The notes: generated by a model not told the origin, from the sequence alone. A stretch of DNA of 49,864 nucleotides from a virus (IMGVR_UViG_3300032236_000839:1-49864); one strand, 5' to 3'; shown: positions 27,771-34,823, counted from the first letter of the stretch. Program-made: numbers and translations.

Positions 27771-27917
27771 ATGACTTCTACTATTTACTACGAAAAAGAT
27801 TCGGACACAATTTACGAAGAACTGCAAGTTACTTCGCAAGATGACTATAACTATAGTGAAAATGAGTATCGTGAAGATAGATACGAACAAATGGCATCTA
27901 GGCACGGAGTATACTAA
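27771..27917 (+). CDS. Small acidic hypothetical protein
   Basis: A 48-aa frame beginning MTSTIYYEKDSDTIYEELQV and ending RHGVY, rich in Tyr, Glu and Asp. It is the first of four tightly packed small genes and ends one base before the next ATG. Neither function nor family is recognised. Codon use and packing favour a real gene over the out-of-frame alternative starting at 27841. Confidence 0.55.
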   Translation: MTSTIYYEKDSDTIYEELQVTSQDDYNYSENEYREDRYEQMASRHGVY

Positions 27918-27918
27918 A

Positions 27919-28056
27919 ATGACTTTTGAATTAGAAAGAGAAATTTCAAAAGACTTAAAACAATCAAAGCTACAAGAATTTGCTAGCTATCTAGGTATTG
28001 ACCCTGAAGATTTAGAAGAGTTATACTCTGATATTGACTTTGATGATTACTCTTAA
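27919..28056 (+). CDS. Small acidic hypothetical protein
   Basis: A 45-aa protein, MTFELEREISKDLKQSKLQE followed by a very acidic tail (DPEDLEELYSDIDFDDYS). The frame is open further upstream to 27841, but the ATG at 27919 directly follows the stop of the preceding small gene and is preferred. No family is recognised. The stop overlaps the next start. Confidence 0.6.
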   Translation: MTFELEREISKDLKQSKLQEFASYLGIDPEDLEELYSDIDFDDYS

Positions 28057-28253
28057 TGACGATTGTTAAGTTTACTGCCGTCCAAGAAGATGAACCTTAT
28101 GCATCTTATGTAACTCCTGATTGTTCTTGGGCGGCAATTCCTTATGGGGAAAAATACATTATTATTCATAATGGGCAACAAGTCCATTTATCTAATACTC
28201 TAGCTACAGCTAAAAATTACATTATTAAACAATTGAGGAAAAGGTCTAAATGA
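28056..28253 (+). CDS. Hypothetical protein, 65 aa
   Basis: A 65-aa protein with VQEDEPYASYVTPDCSWAAI and GEKYIIIHNGQQVHLSNTLATAKNYII, suggesting a small beta-rich fold with a C-terminal helix. It starts in TAATG, overlapping the previous stop, and overlaps the next gene by four bases. I do not recognise a family. Confidence 0.6.
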   Translation: MTIVKFTAVQEDEPYASYVTPDCSWAAIPYGEKYIIIHNGQQVHLSNTLATAKNYIIKQLRKRSK

Positions 28254-28459
28254 TTTGTGTTAAACTGGTAGAAAGTGTTCGTCAATTTAAAAATTCAGTT
28301 GAGGTTATCGCTACAGTTGTGGATGAAAATGATAAAGAATTTCTAGGAATCGCAGACTTCTTTTTAATGAGTAGCGAAACTCTTCCTTTAGACGAAGACA
28401 AACTTAGTTATTATTTGGAAGATAAGCTACTAGATTGGGACACCTATATTCCTACTTAG
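28250..28459 (+). CDS. Hypothetical protein, 69 aa
   Basis: A 69-aa protein, MICVKLVESVRQFKNSVEVI then EFLGIADFFLMSSETLPLDED. It starts with an ATGA overlap and ends just before the late promoter at 28466. No family is recognised. It belongs to the four-gene cluster of small proteins that begins at 27771. Confidence 0.6.
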   Translation: MICVKLVESVRQFKNSVEVIATVVDENDKEFLGIADFFLMSSETLPLDEDKLSYYLEDKLLDWDTYIPT

Positions 28460-28465
28460 GATTAA

Positions 28466-28472
28466 ATAAATA
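28466..28472 (+). promoter_or_regulatory. T4-type late promoter box
   Basis: ATAAATA 22 bases before the ATG at 28495. Confidence 0.65.
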
Positions 28473-28494
28473 CTTATTAGAGTTATTCTAACTA

Positions 28495-28992
28495 ATGAGT
28501 AAAGATTTTATAGTTCGTCATTCAAAATCTAGAATACGAAATCCAAAATCAGAATATACTGATATTTTTTATAATTTCGTATTCACAGCATTGGATGATG
28601 AACTTAGAACTTGGTGTTTTGAAAATTGTAGAAATTGGAAAAAAATACATTTTACATTAGATATAAAACAAGTTCAAGACTACAGAGAAGGTCTTGAAAT
28701 TATCTTTAGTGAAAATAAAAAAAATAAGTATCCAGTAAGATTTGTAAATCATACTGGACTTTCTTATGAAGATGTGTTTAGTGAAGGATATGTGGAAGTT
28801 TTAAATCCTATTTTAACTCATATTAAAAAATTTGATTTATTTCAGTTTCGTGGATACTTTACAAATACTGATGCAACAAAAGGAATTATTCAAACTATTA
28901 CCGATTTAAGTAATGGATTGAACCCTACTTTTACCTCAAATGGGTATTTACTACAGTCTTGTCTTGAATCTTTATATCTTCACTGGGATTAA
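28495..28992 (+). CDS. Hypothetical protein, 165 aa
   Basis: A 165-aa protein, basic at the N-terminus (SKDFIVRHSKSRIRNPKSEY), with a soluble mixed alpha/beta pattern (DELRTWCFENCRNWKKIHFTLDIKQVQDYREG). No motif is recognised. It has its own late promoter box, so it is probably a late gene. It lies three bases upstream of a small membrane protein. Confidence 0.6.
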   Translation: MSKDFIVRHSKSRIRNPKSEYTDIFYNFVFTALDDELRTWCFENCRNWKKIHFTLDIKQVQDYREGLEIIFSENKKNKYPVRFVNHTGLSYEDVFSEGYVEVLNPILTHIKKFDLFQFRGYFTNTDATKGIIQTITDLSNGLNPTFTSNGYLLQSCLESLYLHWD

Positions 28993-28995
28993 AGT

Positions 28996-29211
28996 ATGTT
29001 TGTCTTCTTTACTTTTATAATCGTAATATCTATTGGAATAGAATTAAAAGCTTTACATTTGATTTATTTACTATTTGATTTGGTAAAATTAAAATTTCAA
29101 ATATTAAAATGGAAAATATTGTTAGACCCTAGAAATCCAATTGTAAAATATCTAACCTGGAGGAAATCTCTAAAACTTGCAAAGGAATTACTAAGAGATT
29201 TAGAGAAGTAA
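28996..29211 (+). CDS. Small membrane protein, paralogue of the gene at 34556
   Basis: A 71-aa protein with a hydrophobic N-terminal segment (residues ~1-30, FVFFTFIIVISIGIELKALH) and a basic C-terminal half. The stretch NPIVKYLTWRKSLKLAKEL matches NPIVRYLMWRRSWKLAKEL of the protein at 34556, so the two are paralogues. It probably has one membrane helix and a cytoplasmic basic tail. Function is unknown. The pair brackets the psbA region. Confidence 0.65.
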   Translation: MFVFFTFIIVISIGIELKALHLIYLLFDLVKLKFQILKWKILLDPRNPIVKYLTWRKSLKLAKELLRDLEK

Positions 29212-29228
29212 TAGTATATTTAACTTGA

Positions 29229-29235
29229 ATAAATA
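29229..29235 (+). promoter_or_regulatory. T4-type late promoter box touching the dps start
   Basis: ATAAATA ends one base before ATG 29237. If used, transcription would begin inside the frame, which would force use of the internal ATG at 29258. Confidence 0.5.
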
Positions 29236-29236
29236 A

Positions 29237-29701
29237 ATGTATAGAAATAAGAAACAAATGGAAGTATTATTTAAACAATTAAGTGATGCACAGGCTTCAC
29301 TTTTTGTTTTATTTCATAAGACTTGGGTGTATCATTGGGACGTGGTGGGTCCTGATTTTCAGCAACTTCATACTCTATTTGGTGGACAGTATGAAACAAT
29401 GTTTGAAGAAATTGATACTCTTACAGAACATATGAGATACTTGGGTATGAAACCCGTAAGTACTCTTAGCCGAATTACTGAAGTATCTCAAATTGACCAA
29501 GCATCTAATAGTGCTCAAGAAATTGATGCAATGACAATGGTTAGACAGTTGCGTGATGATAATAAAAAACTTATTGAAATTTTTACTACTATCTCAGAAG
29601 AAGCAGATAATCAGAAACAGTATGCAACTTCCAATTTAGTTCAAACTATTATGGAAACTCACGGTAAGTTTTTCTGGATGTTAAGGTCTGTATTAGAATA
29701 A
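29237..29701 (+). CDS. dps: Dps-family mini-ferritin
   Basis: A 154-aa protein of typical Dps length. The ferroxidase region reads HWDVVGPDFQQLHTLF then QYETMFEEIDTLTEHMR, giving His33, His45, Asp60 and Glu64 in the Dps ligand pattern (H...H...D..E). Dps forms 12-mers that oxidise iron with peroxide and protect DNA. In a cyanophage it could limit oxidative damage in an illuminated host, and it sits right before psbA. ATG 29237 is listed, but the late promoter box ends at 29235, so the real start may be ATG 29258 (MEVLFKQL). Confidence 0.8.
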   Translation: MYRNKKQMEVLFKQLSDAQASLFVLFHKTWVYHWDVVGPDFQQLHTLFGGQYETMFEEIDTLTEHMRYLGMKPVSTLSRITEVSQIDQASNSAQEIDAMTMVRQLRDDNKKLIEIFTTISEEADNQKQYATSNLVQTIMETHGKFFWMLRSVLE

Positions 29702-29734
29702 ATTGGACTAGGACGGTCTGAAGATTGGACCCCC

Positions 29735-29768
29735 TTGACAGGATTTCCTGACAATGCTATGATAAATA
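29735..29768 (+). promoter_or_regulatory. Overlapping early and late promoters of psbA
   Basis: TTGACA (29735-29740), 17 bases, TATGAT (29758-29763) is a near-consensus sigma-70 promoter. A late box ATAAATA (29762-29768) overlaps its -10. A leader of about 145 bases follows, including a hairpin ATTCAG..CTGAAT shortly before the coding start. Confidence 0.8.
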
Positions 29769-29913
29769 GGTAATAAGGAAGTCAAACCTCCTTAACTTTC
29801 TGTAACCGAGACCATCAGAAGTAAAGTGTCTCTCATATCCATACTGGAGGGTGGTATGGAAATAACTGTAATATTCAGTTCCCCCTGAATTCTTATTTAC
29901 CCTTTAACGAAAA

Positions 29914-31208
29914 ATGACTGCTTCAATTGCTACACGCTCTAATAGTAATCTCTGGGAAGATTTTTGTTCCTGGATTACTTCAACTGATAATAGGTTGTAC
30001 GTCGGGTGGTTCGGAGTCCTTATGATTCCTTGCCTTCTTGTTGCTACTTCAGTTTTTATTATTGCTTTTATTGCAAATCCGCCAGTAGATATTGACGGTA
30101 TCAGAGAGCCCGTTGCTGGGTCTCTTATGTGGGGAAATAACATCATCTCTGGTGCTGTTGTTCCTTCTTCTAATGCTATAGGTTTGCATCTTTATAATCT
30201 TTGGGATGCTGCTTCTATTGACGAAGCACTTTATAATGGTTGGGCATATCAAGCAGTGGTATTCCACTTTTTGATTGGTGTCTGGTGCTATCTTGGTCGG
30301 GAATGGGAACTTTCATTTAGACTCGGGATGCGGCCCTGGATTGCTGTTGCTTATAGTGCTCCTGCTATTGCTGCAACTGCTGTTTTCTTGATTTATCCTT
30401 TTGGTCAAGGTTCCTTCTCGGATGGAATGCCTTTGGGGATTAGTGGAACTTTTAATTATATGCTTGTATTTTCTGCCGAACACAATATTCTTATGAATCC
30501 TTTTCATATGTTAGGTGTTGCAGGTGTTTTTGGTGGTGCATTAGCATCAGCAATGCACGGTTCTCTCGTGACTTCTTCTATTGTCCGTGAAACTACCGAA
30601 CAAGTATCTCAAAATTATGGATATAAGTTTGGTCAAGAAGAGGAAACTTATTCAATAGTTGCTGCACACGGGTATTTCGGTCGTCTGCTTTGGCAGTATG
30701 CTTCCTTCAATAACTCCCGTAGTCTCCACTTCTTCCTTGCTGCACTTCCAGTATTTGGAATTTGGTGTGCTGCCATGGGAATTGCAGTTTCATCTTTTAA
30801 TCTGAACGGTCTGAATTTTAATGGTTCTATTATGGATAACCAAGGAAGAACTATTAAAACTTGGGCAGATTTATTGAATTCTGCCAATCTTGGTATTGAA
30901 GTTATGCACGAGCGTCAAGTTGTGCTTTGCGCTCTTTAAATCGGATGAATTGCTGGAAACCCCAAGTGGGCAATCAGCATCCAAGTCTTAGATACATCTA
31001 AGAAAGGTTCAGAGACTACCTGAGGAATAGAGTTTCCTTAATAACAGGTTTAAGCGTCCGACACCAGAGATGGTGATGATATAGTCCAATCCTGGTAGTA
31101 ATACCAGATAGTTAAGGAAAGTTTAAGAATGCACACAACTTTCCTTTAGATTTGGCATCGGCAACTACAACTTCGGTTGCGTTGCTTCAAGCACCAACTA
31201 TTGGTTGA
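29914..31208 (+). CDS. psbA: Photosystem II D1 protein, split by a group I intron
   Basis: Join 29914-30915 (codons 1-334) with 31128-31208 (codons 335-360) to give a 360-aa D1, the normal length. Exon 1 ends VMHER and exon 2 starts [10 protein letters not shown], restoring His332, Glu333, His337, Asp342 and Ala344, the manganese-cluster ligands, plus a C-terminal extension removed by CtpA after Ala344. The helix signatures GREWELSF (Glu130, the high-light D1 type) and [14 protein letters not shown] are present. Read through without splicing, the frame ends QVVLCAL, losing the C-terminal ligands. Phage D1 replaces damaged host D1 during infection. Confidence 0.97.
30916..31127 (+). ncRNA. Group I intron in psbA, 212 nt
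   Basis: The boundaries follow from restoring D1: exon 1 ends in T (30915) and the intron ends in G (31127), as in group I introns. The internal guide GCGCTC (30929-30934) can pair with the exon end GAGCGT, leaving the expected U-G pair at the splice site (P1). Core elements TTCAGAGACTA and ATATAGTCC look like the P7 strands (GACTA with TAGTC). The intron has no ORF. Its length equals the 212 nt I recall for the psbA intron of Synechococcus phage S-PM2. Confidence 0.9.
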
Positions 31209-31233
31209 TATAAAAACCAAATAATGGTATAAT
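31205..31233 (+). promoter_or_regulatory. Sigma-70-like promoter overlapping the psbA stop
   Basis: TTGATA (31205-31210), 17 bases, TATAAT (31228-31233). It would start transcription at the terminator hairpin that follows at 31238. Confidence 0.5.
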
Positions 31234-31237
31234 AAGT

Positions 31238-31250
31238 GAACTCTTCGGAG
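31238..31250 (+). repeat. 13-bp direct repeat, left copy
   Basis: GAACTCTTCGGAG, repeated at 32841-32853. The two copies bracket the GIY-YIG gene pair. Confidence 0.6.
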
Positions 31251-31261
31251 TTCCTTTTTTT
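31238..31261 (+). terminator. UUCG-capped terminator after psbA
   Basis: GAACTC-TTCG-GAGTTC stem-loop followed by a run of seven T. The first 13 bases recur at 32841. Confidence 0.85.
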
Positions 31262-31263
31262 GT

Positions 31264-31364
31264 ATATAAATACTGATACCTGTGTGGTTCGCATCTATCA
31301 GGTGGAAAAGGTGCTCTGCACCTTTTCTTGTATAAATAGTATTGCGAACCATCACAGAGTAGAA
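31264..31364 (+). promoter_or_regulatory. Twin-promoter stem-loop leader of GIY-YIG gene 1
   Basis: Order: late box TATAAATA (31265-31272), 5' arm CTGTGTGGTTCGCA (31280-31293), inner hairpin GAAAAGGTG/CACCTTTTC (31305-31327), second late box TATAAATA (31331-31338), and 3' arm TGCGAACCATCACAG (31343-31357) next to the ATG at 31365. The outer arms pair over 14 bp with one bulge. The same layout occurs at 35411-35507. Confidence 0.75.
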
Positions 31365-32030
31365 ATGTATTACACCTACGCATATTTGCGGGAAGACAAA
31401 ACACCTTACTATATTGGTAAAGGTAAAGGAAATAGAATATTTAATAAAAATAAAGGTGATATAAGACCACCAAAAGATAAGTCAAGAATAATCTTCCTTA
31501 AAAAGAACTTAACCGAAGCAGAAGCATTTAGACACGAAATCTATATGATTACTGTGTTTGGTAGAAAAGATTTAGAAACTGGTATATTAAGAAACAGAAC
31601 CGATGGTGGTGAAGGTGCTTCTGGGCTTGTGATAAGTGAAGAAACAAGAAAAAAATTAAGTGAATTGAGAGTTGGTGAAAAAAATCCTAACTATGGGAAA
31701 GAAATGAGTGAAGAACAAAAACAAAAAATAAGTGAGAAAAGAAAAGGAACAAAACTATCAGAGGAACATAAAGATAAAATCAGACAGAAAATGATGGGAA
31801 ATACTTGGAATGTTGGTAAAAAACTTTCGGATGAAACTAAAAGAAAAGTTGGTGAGGCACAAAAAGGTAATCAATATATGAAAGGGATGAAATTTTCAGA
31901 AGAAACTAAACAGAAAATGAGTGAATCTCATAAAGGTAAGACACCAACAGAAGAAACAAGAAAAAAATTAAGTGAAGCAAAGAAAGGTAATCAAAACTGG
32001 AAATATAGAAAACACAAAAATGATGAATGA
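31365..32030 (+). CDS. GIY-YIG homing endonuclease with NUMOD3 repeats
   Basis: A 221-aa protein starting at ATG 31365. The frame is open back to 31236, but the equivalent gene at 35508 starts at the same MYYTYAYLRED. The catalytic part has YAYLREDKTPYYIGKG (variant GIY and YIG strands), EAFRHEIYMITVFGRKDL with the conserved Glu, and NRTDGGEG. From about residue 85 there are NUMOD3-type DNA-binding repeats (SEETRKKLSE, SEEQKQKISEKRKG and similar). It lies just downstream of the intron-bearing psbA, and the intron itself has no ORF. It overlaps the next endonuclease gene by about 8-11 bases. Confidence 0.85.
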   Translation: MYYTYAYLREDKTPYYIGKGKGNRIFNKNKGDIRPPKDKSRIIFLKKNLTEAEAFRHEIYMITVFGRKDLETGILRNRTDGGEGASGLVISEETRKKLSELRVGEKNPNYGKEMSEEQKQKISEKRKGTKLSEEHKDKIRQKMMGNTWNVGKKLSDETKRKVGEAQKGNQYMKGMKFSEETKQKMSESHKGKTPTEETRKKLSEAKKGNQNWKYRKHKNDE

Positions 32031-32814
32031 ATTCTACACTTATGCTTATTTGAGAGAAGACAGAACACCTTATTATATTGGTAAAGGAACAAAAGACCGA
32101 GCATATGTAAAGCACCAAAAAGGAATAGGATTACCCAAACACAAGAGTAAAATAATCTTTCTAAAAAAGAACTTAACTGAAGAAGAAGCATTTAAGCACG
32201 AAATCTATATGATTGCCGTATTTGGTAGGAAAGATTTGGGAACTGGTATTCTTCATAACAGAACTGATGGTGGTGATGGGCGTTCAAATCCATCACCAGA
32301 AGTAAGAATGAAAATGAGTGAATCACACAAAGGTAAAAATAATCATTTTTATGGAAAAACTCATTCAGAAAAAACCAGAAAAAAAATGAGTGAAAGAATT
32401 ATTTCAGAAGAAACCAAAAAAAAACTGAGTGAAGTAATGAAAGGAAGAACTCATTCAAAAGAAACTAAAAATAAAATAAGTGAAGCAGGACAAGGTAAAA
32501 ATAATCATTTTTATGGAAAAACTCATTCGGAAGAAACTAAAAATAAAATCGCAGAAAGTAAAAGAGGACAAAAACTTACAGTGGAACATAGAAAAAAATT
32601 AAGTAAAGCAGGACAAGGTAAAAAAAATTCAACAGCAAAACAATATATTTTTATTTCCCCAAATGGTAAAAAATACCTTATAGAAGGTAGTGTTAAGAAA
32701 TTCTGCAAAGAAATAGGAATAACTTATGATTCCGTTTTGGGAAAGAAAAGTAAAAATACTAAAGGCTGGACTATAATAGATAATGGACGAATATACCTAC
32801 AAAAACACCAATGA
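32020..32814 (+). CDS. GIY-YIG homing endonuclease with NUMOD3 and NUMOD1-like tail
   Basis: A 264-aa protein. ATG 32020 or the adjacent ATG 32023 starts it, inside the end of the previous gene. The catalytic part is TYAYLREDRTPYYIGKG, EAFKHEIYMIAVFGRKDL, NRTDGGDG. Several NUMOD3 repeats follow (NNHFYGKTHSEKTRKKMSE, NNHFYGKTHSEETKNKIAE). A C-terminal NUMOD1/IENR1-like domain follows (YIFISPNGKKYLIEGSVKKF then GWTIID). It is a close paralogue of the gene at 31365 and probably arose by tandem duplication. It has no own promoter and is likely coupled to the upstream gene. Confidence 0.85.
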   Translation: MMNEFYTYAYLREDRTPYYIGKGTKDRAYVKHQKGIGLPKHKSKIIFLKKNLTEEEAFKHEIYMIAVFGRKDLGTGILHNRTDGGDGRSNPSPEVRMKMSESHKGKNNHFYGKTHSEKTRKKMSERIISEETKKKLSEVMKGRTHSKETKNKISEAGQGKNNHFYGKTHSEETKNKIAESKRGQKLTVEHRKKLSKAGQGKKNSTAKQYIFISPNGKKYLIEGSVKKFCKEIGITYDSVLGKKSKNTKGWTIIDNGRIYLQKHQ

Positions 32815-32882
32815 ACTTCCTACACATTCTCCTATTCTTTGAACTCTTCGGAGTGTTCCTCTTTCTAATGTCCCTATTATGA
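32811..32882 (+). CDS. Tiny hydrophobic peptide (possible gene)
   Basis: A 23-aa frame, MNFLHILLFFELFGVFLFLM plus SLL, almost a pure membrane helix. It begins with an ATGA overlap at the end of the GIY-YIG gene and ends with an ATGA overlap into the next frame. The DNA includes the second copy of the 13-bp psbA-terminator repeat, so it may be a by-product of that sequence. Low certainty. Confidence 0.3.
   Translation: MNFLHILLFFELFGVFLFLMSLL
32841..32853 (+). repeat. 13-bp direct repeat, right copy
   Basis: GAACTCTTCGGAG, followed by TGTTCCTCTTT. It resembles a decayed copy of the psbA terminator. Confidence 0.6.
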
Positions 32883-33037
32883 TATCCTCACACACACCAT
32901 ACAAACTCGCAGAGATTATCAGGGATACCTGGCCCAATCTTTATAGACCACCGGCAGATTTCAAACCACCAGCACTTTACAATTTGCCAGAAGTGTCTTA
33001 TAATAATCAAAAGATTTTAAAAAATGAACAAGTATAA
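32879..33037 (+). CDS. Small hypothetical protein, 52 aa
   Basis: A 52-aa frame, MISSHTPYKLAEIIRDTWPN, then proline-rich LYRPPADFKPPALYNLPEVSY. It overlaps the following gene by 14 bases in another frame. No family is recognised. Its reasonable composition and tight packing support a real gene. Confidence 0.45.
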   Translation: MISSHTPYKLAEIIRDTWPNLYRPPADFKPPALYNLPEVSYNNQKILKNEQV

Positions 33038-33323
33038 TACTGAAGATTATTTTTCTGTAATTAATAAAAATACCGGAAGAAAAATTGTAGATTGTGGTGA
33101 TGAAAATGATGCACTACTAATGATTTCTTTTGACCCTACTAATCGCACTTATACCAGAAATAAGTTTCTGATGGGACCAGTTTTTGATATTGAAATGCCG
33201 AAATCACTTCCAACTACAAATATTGCCGTGTCTAATGTTCAAGAATATGAATATGTTCCCCAACAGCAAAAACTTGGACAAATTAAATTACCAGACAGAC
33301 AGCAAGAACCTTTTAAACCTTAA
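33024..33323 (+). CDS. Hypothetical protein, 99 aa
   Basis: A 99-aa soluble protein. YFSVINKNTGRKIVDCGDENDALLMISFDPTNRTYTRNKFLMGP forms a compact N-terminal part, and the tail (QQQKLGQIKLPDRQQEPFKP) looks disordered. Function is not recognised. It is followed by a late-like box CTTAAATA at 33319. Confidence 0.6.
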   Translation: MNKYNTEDYFSVINKNTGRKIVDCGDENDALLMISFDPTNRTYTRNKFLMGPVFDIEMPKSLPTTNIAVSNVQEYEYVPQQQKLGQIKLPDRQQEPFKP

Positions 33324-33326
33324 ATA
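33319..33326 (+). promoter_or_regulatory. Late promoter variant CTTAAATA
   Basis: CTTAAATA overlapping the stop of the previous gene, 24 bases before the ATG at 33350. A Shine-Dalgarno AAGGAG follows at 33330. Confidence 0.45.
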
Positions 33327-33349
33327 GATAAGGAGTATAAGAAATCAAA

Positions 33350-33547
33350 ATGACCGAAAGAGCACAAAAAATGATGGATTCTATTTGGGAATCTAGAAAT
33401 CAAGGAGCAGATACTGAGAATAAGTTAGTCGCATCTATTTTGCGTATTGTATCAGAAAATGTCATTAATTATAATGCACAGGATAATTTGATTGTATTAG
33501 ATAAGAATGATATGGCAGAACTTGCAAATCAGATTGAATCACTATGA
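33350..33547 (+). CDS. Small hypothetical protein upstream of the phosphoesterase
   Basis: A 65-aa protein, MTERAQKMMDSIWESRNQGA, helical, acidic and soluble. It has a good Shine-Dalgarno (AAGGAG) and overlaps the metallophosphoesterase start by four bases, so the two are probably co-translated. No family is recognised. Confidence 0.6.
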   Translation: MTERAQKMMDSIWESRNQGADTENKLVASILRIVSENVINYNAQDNLIVLDKNDMAELANQIESL

Positions 33548-34248
33548 CTTACGATACAATCTTTGTCAGTGATGTCCATTTGGGCACTGATAGATGTAAT
33601 ACTGAAAAGTTCTTGAAGTTTCTAAAAGAACTTAAAACCAAAAAACTTGTAATGGTTGGAGACATTCTAGACATTCATTGTATGGAAAAGTATCATACAA
33701 GATGGAAGAAAGAACATACCGAATGTGTTCACGCAATTCTCAACTTGTGTAAAAAAGGCACAGAAGTTGTCTATATTCTTGGTAATCACGAAGCAATGTT
33801 GAGAAGATACTGTGATTTTGAACACAAGAATCTTCTGATTTGTAATGAATATGTTCACAAAGATTCCAAAGGAAATAAGTTTCTATGTGTTCACGGAGAT
33901 AAGTATTCTGAATATTCTTCAGGTTCTTGGAAACAGTTAATGTTCAATAGAGGTTATGAGTTAGTCACACCTTTAAGTATCTGGTTGAATCGTTTTTTTC
34001 GGTTCTCTTTAGTTCATTACCTAAAGAATACCGTAAGAGGTAAAGAGTATATTGATAGGTATGAGAATGATATTATTGGATATTGTATTCAGCAAGATAA
34101 AAAGTATGCCGGAATCATCTGTGGACATATTCATTCAGGAAACATTCGTCAGTTTGGTAAAGTGATGTATATGTGTTGTGGTGATTGGTGTGATTCCTGC
34201 TCTGCGATTGTGGAGAAGAATGGAGTTTATTGTTTAGAGAAGTATTGA
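33544..34248 (+). CDS. Metallophosphoesterase, LpxH-like
   Basis: A 234-aa protein with all calcineurin-fold metal motifs: SDVHLG (Asp10, His12), VGDILD (Asp40), GNHE (residues 80-83), VHGDKY (His117) and GHIHSG (His195, His197). The spacing resembles UDP-2,3-diacylglucosamine hydrolases (LpxH type) and their phage relatives. It may act on a nucleotide-linked sugar or a phosphodiester. A lipid A role is not implied. It is translationally coupled to the 65-aa gene before it. Confidence 0.8.
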   Translation: MTYDTIFVSDVHLGTDRCNTEKFLKFLKELKTKKLVMVGDILDIHCMEKYHTRWKKEHTECVHAILNLCKKGTEVVYILGNHEAMLRRYCDFEHKNLLICNEYVHKDSKGNKFLCVHGDKYSEYSSGSWKQLMFNRGYELVTPLSIWLNRFFRFSLVHYLKNTVRGKEYIDRYENDIIGYCIQQDKKYAGIICGHIHSGNIRQFGKVMYMCCGDWCDSCSAIVEKNGVYCLEKY

Positions 34249-34263
34249 ATAAATTGTAAAAAA

Positions 34264-34437
34264 ATGTATACACCTGAAGGGTACTTATCCGATCCTCCAG
34301 ATGCAAGATGTCCATACTGTGGAGGGAAGAAAAAAGTTTGTTCGCACATAGATAGTTTAATTCGTATTTGGGGAAGAGATGCCTGCAAAAAGAAACATCA
34401 TAGAAAACATTACACACTTTATGAAACGAGATTCTGA
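34264..34437 (+). CDS. Small zinc-ribbon-like protein
   Basis: A 57-aa protein, MYTPEGYLSDPPDARCPYCG, then GKKKVCSHID, with a CPYC...C.H zinc-binding pattern and a basic tail (CKKKHHRKHYT). It could bind nucleic acid. It ends 17 bases after the next frame's ATG. It is a real gene by composition, with function unknown. Confidence 0.55.
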   Translation: MYTPEGYLSDPPDARCPYCGGKKKVCSHIDSLIRIWGRDACKKKHHRKHYTLYETRF

Positions 34438-34552
34438 CATCACTTATAAAGCTGAGTTTCATTATATCTACATTACTTTAAGAGAGACAATAAGTATTTT
34501 TAAAAAAAATTTAACTGATGTAGCTCTAAATAAGTTATCAATTGAAAAATAA
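34421..34552 (+). CDS. Small hypothetical protein, 43 aa
   Basis: A 43-aa frame beginning MKRDSDITYKAEFHYIYITL and ending ALNKLSIEK. It overlaps the zinc-ribbon gene by 17 bases in another frame and ends three bases before the next gene. No family is recognised. Moderate certainty that it is translated. Confidence 0.4.
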   Translation: MKRDSDITYKAEFHYIYITLRETISIFKKNLTDVALNKLSIEK

Positions 34553-34555
34553 AGA

Positions 34556-34813
34556 ATGACTGCACAATATACATATTTACTTATTTTTATGTGTTTATCA
34601 TATCTTATTTTAACTGATGCAAATGTATTAAGATTTATTGAATTACTTTTGCAACTTATACGAGTTCAATACTTAAAATCAAAATGGTGGATACAATATA
34701 GTCCTACTAATCCAATAGTTCGGTATTTAATGTGGAGAAGAAGTTGGAAGTTGGCAAAGGAATTACAAGAAGAATTTTTTAAAAATCCTCCACATAGTGA
34801 TGAGGACAGTTGA
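34556..34813 (+). CDS. Small membrane protein, paralogue of the gene at 28996
   Basis: An 85-aa protein with an N-terminal hydrophobic helix (YTYLLIFMCLSYLILT) and a basic segment KSKWWIQYSPTNPIVRYLMWRRSWKLAKEL that matches the 71-aa protein at 28996. It has a longer acidic tail. It is probably a single-pass membrane protein of unknown function. Confidence 0.65.
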   Translation: MTAQYTYLLIFMCLSYLILTDANVLRFIELLLQLIRVQYLKSKWWIQYSPTNPIVRYLMWRRSWKLAKELQEEFFKNPPHSDEDS

Positions 34814-34823
34814 AGGACTGTCC
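34804..34823 (+). terminator. Stem-loop at gene end
   Basis: GGACAGT/ACTGTCC perfect 7-bp stem with a 6-base loop that spans the stop codon. No T run follows, so it may be a processing or weak termination hairpin. Confidence 0.4.

Noticed and set aside
27841-27918. Upstream start for the gene at 27919
   Set aside because: It would overlap most of the frame at 27771 in another register, while ATG 27919 directly follows that gene's stop.
30939-31127. psbA frameshift or truncated pseudogene
   Set aside because: The early stop is explained by a group I intron. Splicing restores all expected C-terminal D1 residues and the normal length.
31236-31364. N-terminal extension of the first GIY-YIG gene
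   Set aside because: The extension would run through the terminator, promoters and stem-loop. The paralogue at 35508 starts at the same MYYTYAYLRED after its leader.
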